Assembly: GCF_019703305.1 (NCBI RefSeq)
Contig: NZ_AP024814.1
Coordinates: 372,001-436,000 of the forward strand
Reading direction: 5' to 3'
DNA from: Helicobacter sp. NHP19-003
GTDB taxonomy: Bacteria > Campylobacterota > Campylobacteria > Campylobacterales > Helicobacteraceae
Length of the DNA: 64,000 nucleotides
Shown here: in pieces, positions 17,565 to 26,033 of the stretch
How positions within the stretch are numbered: the first letter of the stretch is position 1
Layout: every line of letters begins with the position of its first letter
The notes under the pieces: model-generated
What the model saw: only the letters and a program-made list of their open reading frames with translations
The model's database searches: none
What the model was told of the DNA's origin: nothing
Translations under genes and position numbers: made by a program

Positions 17565-17969
17565 ATGCAAACCCTCACGGGCGATTTAAACGAGGTCAAT
17601 TACAGCTCCATACGGCATGGGGCCAGCGAGCAGCGGCGGCAATTTAGGGGTCTGCAAAACTTCATCATCCGGCATTTACACAACAAAGTCTTTAAGGCGT
17701 GGCTGGCAAATGAGATCAAGCGGGGGGCATTTAGGGTGGAGTTGTTTGAAACCATCCTTAATAATTTTGCCTTTAAACCGCAAGGGTGGGAGTACATCGA
17801 CCCATTCAAGGAGATGAACGCCAACAAGGTCGCCTTAGATACGGGGCAAAAGACTTTAAGCCAAATTTTAAGAGAGCAGGGGCGGGAGTTTGACAGCCAC
17901 ATGCAAGAGCTCAAAAAAGAGGCTAAGGTGCTTAAAAATTCGCCCCTCAAGGCCAAAAATGGCGGCTAA
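17565..17969 (+). pseudogene. Phage portal protein (lambda gpB-like), C-terminal fragment
   Basis: 134 codons resembling the C-terminal third of lambda-type portal proteins. The characteristic order is present: SSIRHGASEQRRQFRG, a W-containing helix (VFKAWLANEIKRGAF), the GWEYIDPFKEMNANKVAL signature, and the terminal LSQILREQGREFDSHMQEL helix. The N-terminal two thirds are missing, so it cannot form a portal. This is the clearest sign that the island is a tailed-phage remnant. It follows the nuclease array, an order that fits a portal/MuF-type morphogenesis block rearranged by deletion. Confidence 0.75.
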
Positions 17970-18090
17970 TTACGGCGCAATCCGCTTTTTTTTGGCGACC
18001 ATTGTCGAAGTCAAAAAGTCTAGTGTGAAGGTGCGCTACAACAACACCACGAGCGATTTTGTGCCCTATGTTTCAATCCAAACAGACACC
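17965..18090 (+). pseudogene. Phage baseplate assembly protein V-like N-terminal fragment
   Basis: About 40 codons (YGAIRFFLATIVEVKKSS, then VRYNNTTSDFVPYVSIQ) resemble the start of P2-type gpV proteins, where a VDxxxxxVRV strand is followed by a D(W/F)LPW-type segment. The frame then runs into tnpB, so the transposon end cut this gene. Short length limits certainty. Confidence 0.4.
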
Positions 18091-18741
18091 ACACAAGAGG
18101 AGTTTAACCGCACCCACAAGCCCATAAAGAATAACCACACTCTAGGTGTAGATACAGGAATAAAAGCCTTTGCTAGTCTATCTAATGGCTTACAGATTTT
18201 CGCCCCTAAGCCACTAAATAGGCTCGCAAGACGGCTTAAAAGACTTAGCAGACAACTTAGCAAAAAACGGCATTCGAAAACCAAGAATAACGGGGTTAAG
18301 AAATCCGCTAATTTTCTTAAAGCCAGCTTGCGGCTGAATCGATTACACACACGCATTGCCAACACCCGCAATAACTTTTTACACAAACTCAGCACCGCCC
18401 TAATCAGGCACGCTAAAACCCTTTGTTTAGAGAGTTTAAAGGTTAAGAATATGCTTAAAAACTCCAAACTAGCTAAGGCTTTAAGCGATGTCAGTATTTC
18501 TGCCTTTAACACCCTTTTGGAGTATAAAGCCAAATACTATGGGCGTGCAATTTTAAGAGCCGATGCCTTTTACCCGAGCTCTAAAACCTGCTCTAGCTGT
18601 GGGAGTGTCAAAAAGGATTTAACCCTAAACGATAGAGTCTATAAGTGTGGCGTTTGTGGTGCTGTGGTTGATAGAGATTTTAACGCTAGCATTAATCTAG
18701 TGAAGCATTTAGTAAGTGGAGTTCCCACTGAATTAGCCTAG
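18091..18741 (+). pseudogene. tnpB: TnpB (IS200/IS605 or IS607 family), N-terminally truncated
   Basis: RNA-guided nuclease of the transposon. Present are RuvC-I with its Asp in LGVDTGIKAFASLSNG, RuvC-II with the Glu in LCLESLKVKNML, the four-Cys zinc site (CSSCGS ... CGVCGA) and RuvC-III with the Asp in DRDFNASINL. The catalytic triad is therefore intact, but the N-terminal recognition and wedge part is lost and the frame is fused to the phage gpV-like fragment. No TnpA is present. It has no ribosome site of its own. It is probably inactive, and belongs to a different subgroup from the IS608-like mini-elements. Confidence 0.85.
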
Positions 18742-18860
18742 CGGACATGACGGCTCTGTTAAGCGACTTGGCAACAAATCGCCTAGCAACCAGCATGGTG
18801 GAAACAGGAATACAACGAAAACCGCTAAAATTTTTTCTATTGATAGAATTTTATAGGAAA
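18742..18860 (+). mobile_element. Right end / omega RNA region of the truncated tnpB element
   Basis: The sequence after the tnpB stop (CGGACATGACGGCTCTG..., then GGAAACAGGAATACAACG) is the kind of conserved non-coding tail seen after Helicobacter tnpB genes. It ends in an imperfect palindrome TAAAATT...AATTTTATA (about 18827-18858). It would encode the omega RNA scaffold. The exact transposon end is not certain. Confidence 0.6.
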
Positions 18861-18882
18861 AAAGCAGAATGCTTTTGCGGTT

Positions 18883-19356
18883 TTATAGGTTTGTAAGAAC
18901 GGTTTCTACGAGGTCATAAAACTCGTCTACGGCTTGTGTGGAGTGTTGGATGATGCCCAGCTTGTCGTTGTAGCTCTTGCCCAGCAGGATACAGCCCAGA
19001 GTGTCTATCGCGTCATTGCCGACATGGATCGTGATGCGGCGTTTGGCAAAGGCGGGGTTATTGGGGTCTTTGAGCCAAAGGCCTATGGGCTTGTCCCATG
19101 GGTTCTTGTTGCGCCACTGGGGCGGCACACAGACGCTGGTGTAGTCAAAGTGCAGGGTGTAGGTGCCGGGCATGATGGGTTTGTCCTTGCCGCTCTCGTG
19201 TGTGGGCTCGCCGTCATTCTCCATCGTGTGGCATCTATAAACCTCTTGGCCTTCTGCATCATAGACCACCAGCTCACCTAAAGTGCCCTGTTCGCTCTTG
19301 CCCTTTTTGCTGACAGCGGGGGTGGTTTGTTTACGGGTGATGGTTACTTTAAACAT
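18883..19356 (-). CDS. DUF5675 family protein
   Basis: A 157-aa intact protein with the DUF5675 pattern: an N-terminal TLGELVVYD strand, CHTMEND, IMPGTYTLHFDYTS, ITIHVGNDAIDTLGCILLGK and a C-terminal helix. Members are common in phage and mobile regions; the fold and activity are not established, though a cell-wall or lysis role has been suggested for some. Given its site at the edge of the prophage remnant it is probably a phage cargo or lysis-module gene. It is on the opposite strand to the phage pseudogenes, with an agcaagt-type weak ribosome site. Confidence 0.7.
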   Translation of the reverse strand: MFKVTITRKQTTPAVSKKGKSEQGTLGELVVYDAEGQEVYRCHTMENDGEPTHESGKDKPIMPGTYTLHFDYTSVCVPPQWRNKNPWDKPIGLWLKDPNNPAFAKRRITIHVGNDAIDTLGCILLGKSYNDKLGIIQHSTQAVDEFYDLVETVLTNL

Positions 19357-19674
19357 ACTTGCTCCTTTTTATGTTAAGGTGTTGTTGTCTTGATGCCCGT
19401 TTGGGATTTTAAGTTGTGGCATGGGGGCTTTGGCGGTTTTCTTAAAGTTTTACGATGCAATTTGGGGGCATTTTGTGGCGTGTTTGGGGGTTTTTGAGGG
19501 CTATTGTGTCCGCGTTTTACTTGGGGCGTGTTATAAGCAAAATCGCCTTATTTTGACACTATGCCCGAATGTGTGCTATATTACGGGCATTTTGTGTTCT
19601 TTGATTTGCCATTGTTCTTATCCTAAGCGGCCTTGAGTTGTGCGCTTTTTTGGTGTTCCCTAAATGGGACTTTC

Positions 19675-19851
19675 TTAAGGCTTGTTTGTGGGGGTTAAAC
19701 AACGGCATATGTGTAGGTCATCCCTGCGATAAAGCACACCCATTAGACCCCATTTTGGGCTTGTTGGCGGTGTTGCTGAGATTTCATAGTTAAAGTCTTT
19801 GGGGGTTGATGGGGTGCGCAAGAATTGGTCGGCTATGTCCAAAGCATCCTT
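19675..19851 (-). pseudogene. Unidentified coding remnant
   Basis: A 58-codon frame between two stops with plausible protein composition (ALDIADQFLRTPSTPKDFN, then WGLMGVLYRRDD). It has no start codon or ribosome site. It is probably the tail of a former island gene; I do not recognise it. Confidence 0.3.
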
Positions 19852-19969
19852 TTAAGGAGGGTTGACTCGAAAAAAGTAGAGTGCTTTGATGCCGCTTTGA
19901 GATTCAAAGGGCTTTGAGCCGGGAGCTAGGGTGTGGAGTTGAAAATCATTTGCAATAGAGGAAAAAACC

Positions 19970-20050
19970 ATGGCGACAAGTACAGCAGTTCAAAAGGGGT
20001 CTCAAGTGTATGTCTACAATGAAAAAGGCAACCACACCAACACACACTAG
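19970..20050 (+). pseudogene. N-terminal stub of an unknown small protein
   Basis: ATG preceded by agaggaaaaaa, then 26 codons (MATSTAVQKGSQVYVYNEKG...) and a TAG. The good ribosome site and the protein-like start suggest the true beginning of a gene whose remainder was lost. The region 19357-20259 otherwise contains no intact gene. Confidence 0.35.
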
Positions 20051-20222
20051 CCAAAATATCCAAAACACCCAACCCTCAACCTTACCAAAAAACGGTCTTT
20101 TAGTGGGGCTTTAGTGGAGATGGGGTGGATTGATAAAAGCTTTACAACCTCTTTGTAACCCATGCAGATGCCCTATAGTTTTTTCTTTGGATTGTGGGTG
20201 TTTGGAGTCTGTTTTCATGAGT

Positions 20223-20252
20223 TTCTTTGATTTTCTATTGTCAATCAAAGAA
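20223..20252. terminator. Hairpin downstream of the pgpA transcript
   Basis: Perfect 10-bp stem TTCTTTGATT / AATCAAAGAA with a 10-nt loop. A short T-rich stretch follows on the minus strand side. Plausible end of the pgpA message. Confidence 0.5.
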
Positions 20253-20259
20253 TAAGAAT

Positions 20260-20397
20260 CTAGCGCATATTCACAATTTTTAGGACTTCCTCACAACTTC
20301 CTCGTTCAGAGTATTTAAAGTTTCCACCATCTGCTCCACCTTTTGCGATATCCATCAATAGTTTTGAGGCGATTAAAGCGTGCTTGAGGGGCATCGT
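20260..20397 (-). CDS. Possible small protein downstream of pgpA
   Basis: A 45-aa frame (MPLKHALIASKLLMDIAKGG ... KIVNMR) 28 nt after the pgpA stop on the same strand. Composition is protein-like, but no ribosome site precedes the ATG, so it may be the tail of a broken gene. Not recognised. Confidence 0.3.
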   Translation of the reverse strand, partial: TMPLKHALIASKLLMDIAKGGADGGNFKYSERGSCEEVLKIVNMR

Positions 20398-20425
20398 GCT
20401 AGTGGTCTTGCAAAGACAAACACCT

Positions 20426-20890
20426 TTAAAATAAACGGGTGAGCAACAAGGCGCAAAACCCGCCACAAACCCCAGCCAAAGCATCATCGCCCACCACCCC
20501 AAGCCCTCCGCCTACATCTCGATCGATCTTACCGATCAAAGAAGGTTTGTAAATGTCAAAGAGGCGGAAGAAGACAAAGCTGGCGATCACGCCCAGCCAG
20601 CTAAGGCCCGCAATCGCCATCGCCATCCACATCCCCACCAACTCATCGATGACAATCTGCTTGTCATCGTGGCTCTTTGTTTGGGCCTCATAGATGTCAA
20701 TTTGCTTAATGGCGATGAGCCCAATTAAAAGGGCGCATAAAAACAAGGTGTTGGCTGAGAGGTATAAGATGGGCAAACCCAGAAAAACCGCCACCACACT
20801 CCCCGCCGTACCCGGCCCTCTGGGGAACTTGCCCGAGTAAAACAGGGTCAAAAAACATTCACGGCTAAGGAAGTTCAAGGTTTTCTCCAA
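20426..20890 (-). CDS. pgpA: Phosphatidylglycerophosphatase A
   Basis: Removes the phosphate of phosphatidylglycerophosphate to make phosphatidylglycerol in the inner membrane. At 154 aa with three to four hydrophobic helices it has the family motifs: YSGKFPRGPGTAGS near residue 20, IVIDELVGMW near 80, FRLFDIYKPSLIGKIDRDV near 110, and GDDALAGV. It is monocistronic or leads a short transcript. The right edge of the prophage island lies just downstream of it. Confidence 0.93.
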   Translation of the reverse strand: MEKTLNFLSRECFLTLFYSGKFPRGPGTAGSVVAVFLGLPILYLSANTLFLCALLIGLIAIKQIDIYEAQTKSHDDKQIVIDELVGMWMAMAIAGLSWLGVIASFVFFRLFDIYKPSLIGKIDRDVGGGLGVVGDDALAGVCGGFCALLLTRLF

Positions 20891-21154
20891 ATTTTAGCCC
20901 CATTGTAGCATAGTTAGAAAAAACATGCTAGGATCGAGAGAGATTCTTTTTTATAGGAGGTTGCATGGACAGCCTAGCCGGCACAAACAGGGGGGTAACT
21001 TGCCAGCGTTGCCTCCATCTCTTTTCTATCTTGACGCTCCCGTGCTCCGCTTTTTGCCATCTCACCGTTCTTTGGTCACTCGCCAGCAACTTCCTAAATC
21101 TTGCACCAATAAATCAGAAGCTCTCTTTTTACATTTTTCATAAAAAGGATTCAA

Positions 21155-22658
21155 ATGTTCTTTTCGTCCTCGACCAATCCAAAAACTAAAGACAAAGAAC
21201 ACACAGAATGCACAGAAAAAATCAATGCATTGACTGAAAAAAACCGGGAACTGCGCGCTGTCTACAATGCCCTCGACCATTCTCTCGCCATCATTGAGTT
21301 TGATACGGAGGGCAAAATCCTCAATGCAAATGACAATTTTCTCAAAATCATAGGCTACACCTTAGAAGAAATTAGGGGCAAACACCACTCCATGCTCTGC
21401 GATCCCAAATTGGTGTCTTCAAATAGCTACAGCGACTTTTGGCATAAGCTCCGATCTGGACAATTCCAGCAAAAAACTTTTAAACGGATCAAGAAAGGTG
21501 CCAGGAGGTGTATTTAAAAGCCACTTATAGCCCCGCTTTAGACGATCGGGGTGAAGTGGCTAAAATCATCAAAACCGCTATTGATATTACGGCGGGCGTT
21601 TTAGAATTAAACGATTTGCGTGCTGTTTATAATGCCCACTTTTCTTCTATGGCTCTCATTGAATTTGACATGGATAGCCATGTGATCAACGCAAACAAAA
21701 ATTTCTTAGATATCATGGGCTACACCTTAGAAGAAATTAAGGGCAAACACCACTCCATGTTTTGCGATCCGGAGTTTGTCAAGAGCCCGCAATACACAGA
21801 GTTTTGGGACCATTTAAAGTCGGGGCAATCCACTCAAGGGACATTTAAACGAATCACCAAAGCAGGTAAAGAGGTCTATTTGGAGGCGACTTACAACCCC
21901 GTTTTTAACAGCGAAGGCAAGATTTATAAATTCATCAAATTTGCTCTGGATGCCACCCACAAAGAGGAAAAAATCCACATGGTTTTAGAGTTGATTAAGG
22001 AAAACCAACAGCTCACCAGCGACGGTAACCGCATGATTGAAAAAACCACAAGCAATATCCAGAATGTGACCAGTACCATGAAAAACAATGTCCAATTAGT
22101 GGACACGCTAAGCGCACAATCCGACTCGATCTCTTCAATCACCCAAACCATTAAAGACATTGCCGATCAAATTAATTTGCTGGCCTTAAATGCCGCCATT
22201 GAGGCCGCCCGGGCGGGCGAACACGGGCGGGGCTTTGCCGTGGTGGCCGATGAAGTGCGCAAGTTGGCCGAACGCACCGGCAAGTCTGTTACAGAGATTG
22301 CGGCGATCATCAGCTCCATCCGTGAGATCACCCAACAAGTGGTGGAGAGCATCAGTAGCGGTGCAGATGAAGCAGAAAGGACTTGCGACCTTTCCTGTGA
22401 AACCCAAGATTTAATGGAAAAAATTAAAGCTGCCAGCGACCGGGTGGCCCAGGGCATGGGAATTTCTGGCAAATAAGAAAAGGCGAACGGGGTAGCCTGG
22501 CCTTAGCCAACTCCCACGAAAGAAACCAAAAGCTGATGGATGGATTGCGCGGCTGGCAAGAACCAAAGGGCGCGCGGGCGCAGTCCTTTGAAACCAAAGT
22601 GCCAACACAAAGAGCCAAGAGATGGTTGGAGTCTTTTAGACAACAATCGAGCACTTAA
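21155..22658 (+). pseudogene. PAS-PAS methyl-accepting chemotaxis protein, frameshifted
   Basis: A soluble chemoreceptor (no transmembrane segment): a first PAS domain (21230-21560), a near-duplicate second PAS domain (21600-21950; both carry GYTLEEI(R/K)GKHHSM), then an MCP signalling domain with the hairpin tip [20 protein letters not shown] one-base deletion near 21502-21507 splits the first PAS: the frame …FKRIKKGA stops 10 residues later, while [12 protein letters not shown] resumes in the next frame and aligns base for base with the second PAS ([11 protein letters not shown]). A second shift near 22465-22480 is likely, since the frame MGISGK stops early and another frame (GERGSLALANSHERNQKL) stays open to 22658. 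Without repair no full receptor is made. Slippery homopolymers are not present at the first shift. Confidence 0.75.
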
Positions 22659-22734
22659 GCTAAAAACACTGGCTGGCCAAAACCTTGATCCTCTTTTTGG
22701 ACACACAAACAGTCTTTTAGTGTGGTTACACTTT

Positions 22735-22769
22735 TTGACACACTCCCCATAGCTAAAGTTAGGGGAAGT
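22735..22769 (-). mobile_element. IS608-type right-end hairpin, copy D, at the carB 3' end
   Basis: On the minus strand CCCCTAACTTTAGCTATGGGG is followed by AGTGTGTCAA, the terminal hairpin and cleavage tetranucleotide of an IS608-type right end. The guide position reads ACTT instead of GAAT. No other element sequence remains. It begins 9 nt after the carB stop and could now act as a transcription terminator hairpin. Confidence 0.6.
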
Positions 22770-22777
22770 GTGTTGAG

Positions 22778-25700
22778 TTAAGCCTGCAACTCCTGCAAAC
22801 TCACGGGGGGGTTGTGCTTGAATTTGGAGTATTCAAGGAGGCTTAAAAGTACCTTTTCTACGGCTTTGAGCGTGGTGAAATAGGAGATTTTGTTTTTGAG
22901 CACTTGCATGCGGATGATCTTAGAGTCCTCGCTCACCCGGTCGCTGGTGTTGATCGCCATGTCGATCTCGTGATTGAGCATAAAATCCGAAATATTGGGG
23001 CGGCCCTCTGAGATTTTCAGCACCTGCACACTCTCTAGCCCTTCAGCCAACAAGGCCCTATGCGTGCCGGTGGTGGCGTAAAGCTTAAAGCCCAAACTCA
23101 CAAAGGCGCGCATTAAAGGCATCGCCTTTTGCTTGTCGGCATCTTTGAGCGACACAAAGACATGCCCGCTGTGTTTGATGGGGTTGTTGCACGCTAATTG
23201 AGATTTATAAAAGGCCTCAGCCAAAGTATGACCCACGCCGGCCACCTCCCCCGTGCTTTTCATTTCAGGCCCTAGCACCAAATCCGCCCCATAGAGTTTA
23301 TTAAAGGGAAAGACGCTTTCTTTCACAAAGACATAATTTAAAGACTTGGCTAAAAATAACCCCCCACCTTTATTTTCTAGCCCCTTAAAGTCCTCTAAAC
23401 TCTGCCCCGCCATCACGCTCATTGCCATCGCCGCAAGGTCTAGCCCCAAAGCTTTAGAGACAAAGGGCACAGTGCGCGAACAGCGGGGGTTGATCTCTAG
23501 CACGAAGAGTTGGCCATTCTTATAGGCAAATTGGATATTGACTAACCCTAACACCTGCAAACCCAAAGCGATTTTTTGCGTTTGGGTATAAACCTCCTCT
23601 AAAACTTGCGGGCTTAAGCTTGGGGGGATAAAGCAAGTGCTATCCCCCGAGTGGATACCAGCGGGCTCAATGTGCTCTAAAACGCTGCACACAAACACGC
23701 TTTGCTGGTCGCAAATGGCATCCACATCAAGCTCTAGGGCATCTTCTAGGAAGGTGTCCATTAAAAGGCTGGTTTCAAAGCTGTAATTTTCTGTGTAGTC
23801 TAAACACTCCTCTTTGGTGCGTAAGATGCGCATTTTTGCCCCCCCTAGCACAAAACTTGGGCGCAAGATGAGGGGCAGCTCTAGCTGGTCTAAACACTCT
23901 AGGGCTTGTTCTTTGGAGTTGGCGCACAAGCCTTTAGGGTAGGCAATGTTTAAACCATTTAAGAGTTTATGGCATAAATCCCGCTCTTCGGCAATTTCAA
24001 TGTTTTTAAACGCTGTGCCTAGTAGGGGGATATTGAGGGCTTCTAAATCTTTGGCAATTTTTAAGGGCGTTTGCCCCCCAAAGCCCACCACCACGCCCAT
24101 TAAATGCGCCCTCTCTTGTGCCACAATCTCTAGGACATGTTCTAAAGTGATGGGTTCAAAATACAGCGTGTCGCTGGTGTCATGGTCGGTGCTGATCGTC
24201 TCGGGATTATTGTTGATAATAATAGGGCTTAAGCCTATTTTCTTTAATGCTAGGCTGGCGTGCGTCAAGGCGTAGTCAAACTCCATCCCCACCCCGATTT
24301 TATTTGCACTTGAGCCAATGAGTATGACCTTTTGGCGGGTGGATTTGGGGGGGTTGTTGTGGCTGGGGAAAAAGGGCGCATAGGTGCTATAGAGGTAGGG
24401 CGTGGGGCTTTTAAACTCATTGGCGCTCAAATCCACTTGATACATTTTAGGGTGCAAGTCTAGGGCATCTCTAGCCTCCCTCACCTCTAGCTCGCTTGCC
24501 CCTAAAAAGCTGGCAATCAAAGCATCGCTTAACCCCATGCTTTTAAGCCTAAATAGGGCGTTTCTGTCGCTAAGTAAAGCTTGTTTGTTAGCCTCTTTTA
24601 ACTCTAAAAGGGCTTGCACGATTTCTTTAATTTCATTCAAAAAATAGGGATCGATGTAGCATAAATCATGCACCTCATCTACACTTAAGCCATCGCTAAA
24701 AGCGTGCATGGCGTAAAGCAAGCGTTTAGGGTTGGGGCGGCGCAACTCTTTCTTTAAAAACTCCAAATCTAAGGGGCTCTCTAAAAAGACGCGCAAATTC
24801 TTTAAAAGATAATCGCTCTCTAAGGCTTTCATCAAGCTTTCTTTAAAACTCCCCCCAATGCCCATCACCTCGCCAATGCTTTTCATAGAAGTGCCCAAAG
24901 TGCTATCCACTTGGGGGAATTTCTCAAAATCAAAATGCGGAATCTTGGTGATGATGTAATCTAGGGTGGGCTCAAAGCAAGTCGTGCTTTGGGTGATGTC
25001 ATTAGTGATTTCTTCTAAAGTGTGTCCTAGTGCTAAAAGCGTGGCGACTTTAGCGATGGGAAAGAGCGTGGCTTTGCTGGCAAGCGCGGAGCTACGGCTA
25101 ACCCGTGGGTTCATTTCAATCACCAATAAACGCCGATCTTTGATCGCAAATTGCACATTCGCCCCCCCCGTATCCACGCCCACTGCCCGCAAAACCGCAA
25201 AGCTGGCATCGCGCATGCGCTGGTATTCTTTATCTGTCAAGGTCAAAGCGGGGGCAATGGTGATGCTATCGCCCGTGTGGATTCCCATCGGATCGACATT
25301 TTCAATGCAGCACACGATCACGCAATTATCCTTACAATCGCGCACCACCTCCATTTCAAACTCTTTACAGCCTAATAAACTCTCTTCAATCAAGATTTCA
25401 TTGATGGGCGAAGCCTCTAGGGCGAATTTGGCTAAGTCCCTAAACTCTTCAATGTTAAAGGCAACCGCGCTCCCCTCCCCCCCCAAAGTAAAGCTAGAGC
25501 GGATAATACAAGGAAAGCCCACCTCTTTAACGACACTTAACGCCTCCTCCTCGCTGTAGGCATACCCCCCCTTGGGTAAATCTAGCCCAATGCCTAGCAT
25601 GCACTCTTTAAACGCCCGCCGATCTTCTGCCTTTAAAATGCTCTCAATTTTAGCCCCTAAGAGTTTGACATGTTTTAACGCCCCCTCAAAATGCCCCTGC

Positions 25701-26002
25701 TGGTGCAACTCCACCATGATGTTGAGTGCGGTTTGCCCCCCCATGGTGGGTAAAATCGCCTCTATGTTTTCTTGCTCCACGATTTTGAGCACATTTTGCG
25801 TGTTGATGGGCTCAATGTAGGTTTTGTAGGCGAGGGCTTTGTCTGTGTTGATGGTGATGGGGTTGGAGTTTAAAAGCACCACCTCATAGCCCAAGCTTTT
25901 AAGCGTTTTAAGGGCAATGCTAGAGGAGTAGTCAAACTCGCACGCCTGCCCTATGACAATGGGACCTGAACCGATGAGTAGAATTTTCTTAAATTTTTGC
26001 AT
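22778..26002 (-). CDS. carB: Carbamoyl-phosphate synthase large subunit
   Basis: Makes carbamoyl phosphate from bicarbonate, ammonia (delivered by CarA) and two ATP, for pyrimidines and arginine. I use the ATG at 26002 (MQKFKKILLIGSGPIVIGQ, 1074 aa), matching the family; the frame upstream to 26149 lies in the methyltransferase remnant. Two homologous ATP-grasp halves are visible: GSGPIVIGQACEFDYSS and ENVDPMGIHTGDSITIAPA in the first, IGSSANKIGVGMEFDYA and EHIEPAGIHSGDSTC in the second. The C-terminus has an allosteric MGS-type domain (LYATTGTHRAL). carA lies far away, at 34.8 kb, with the rRNA genes in between. Confidence 0.97.
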   Translation of the reverse strand: MQKFKKILLIGSGPIVIGQACEFDYSSSIALKTLKSLGYEVVLLNSNPITINTDKALAYKTYIEPINTQNVLKIVEQENIEAILPTMGGQTALNIMVELHQQGHFEGALKHVKLLGAKIESILKAEDRRAFKECMLGIGLDLPKGGYAYSEEEALSVVKEVGFPCIIRSSFTLGGEGSAVAFNIEEFRDLAKFALEASPINEILIEESLLGCKEFEMEVVRDCKDNCVIVCCIENVDPMGIHTGDSITIAPALTLTDKEYQRMRDASFAVLRAVGVDTGGANVQFAIKDRRLLVIEMNPRVSRSSALASKATLFPIAKVATLLALGHTLEEITNDITQSTTCFEPTLDYIITKIPHFDFEKFPQVDSTLGTSMKSIGEVMGIGGSFKESLMKALESDYLLKNLRVFLESPLDLEFLKKELRRPNPKRLLYAMHAFSDGLSVDEVHDLCYIDPYFLNEIKEIVQALLELKEANKQALLSDRNALFRLKSMGLSDALIASFLGASELEVREARDALDLHPKMYQVDLSANEFKSPTPYLYSTYAPFFPSHNNPPKSTRQKVILIGSSANKIGVGMEFDYALTHASLALKKIGLSPIIINNNPETISTDHDTSDTLYFEPITLEHVLEIVAQERAHLMGVVVGFGGQTPLKIAKDLEALNIPLLGTAFKNIEIAEERDLCHKLLNGLNIAYPKGLCANSKEQALECLDQLELPLILRPSFVLGGAKMRILRTKEECLDYTENYSFETSLLMDTFLEDALELDVDAICDQQSVFVCSVLEHIEPAGIHSGDSTCFIPPSLSPQVLEEVYTQTQKIALGLQVLGLVNIQFAYKNGQLFVLEINPRCSRTVPFVSKALGLDLAAMAMSVMAGQSLEDFKGLENKGGGLFLAKSLNYVFVKESVFPFNKLYGADLVLGPEMKSTGEVAGVGHTLAEAFYKSQLACNNPIKHSGHVFVSLKDADKQKAMPLMRAFVSLGFKLYATTGTHRALLAEGLESVQVLKISEGRPNISDFMLNHEIDMAINTSDRVSEDSKIIRMQVLKNKISYFTTLKAVEKVLLSLLEYSKFKHNPPVSLQELQA

Positions 26003-26033
26003 AAGCGGGATTATAGCAAAAGTTGGGGCTGGA

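Noticed and set aside
19421-19636. 71-codon frame after the DUF5675 gene
   Set aside because: Low-complexity aromatic/Cys-rich translation, no ribosome site, and opposite a region with a better remnant frame.
13003-20060. Attachment site repeats for the prophage
   Set aside because: I could not find a convincing direct repeat at the dcd and pgpA sides by eye; an exact-repeat search would be needed.
20965-21189. 74-codon plus-strand frame with a strong aggagg ribosome site (MDSLAGTNRGV...)
   Set aside because: The start signal is good, but the sequence after about ten codons is Cys/Leu/Ser-rich with no family resemblance and overlaps the chemoreceptor start. It may be a decayed leader; not counted as a gene.
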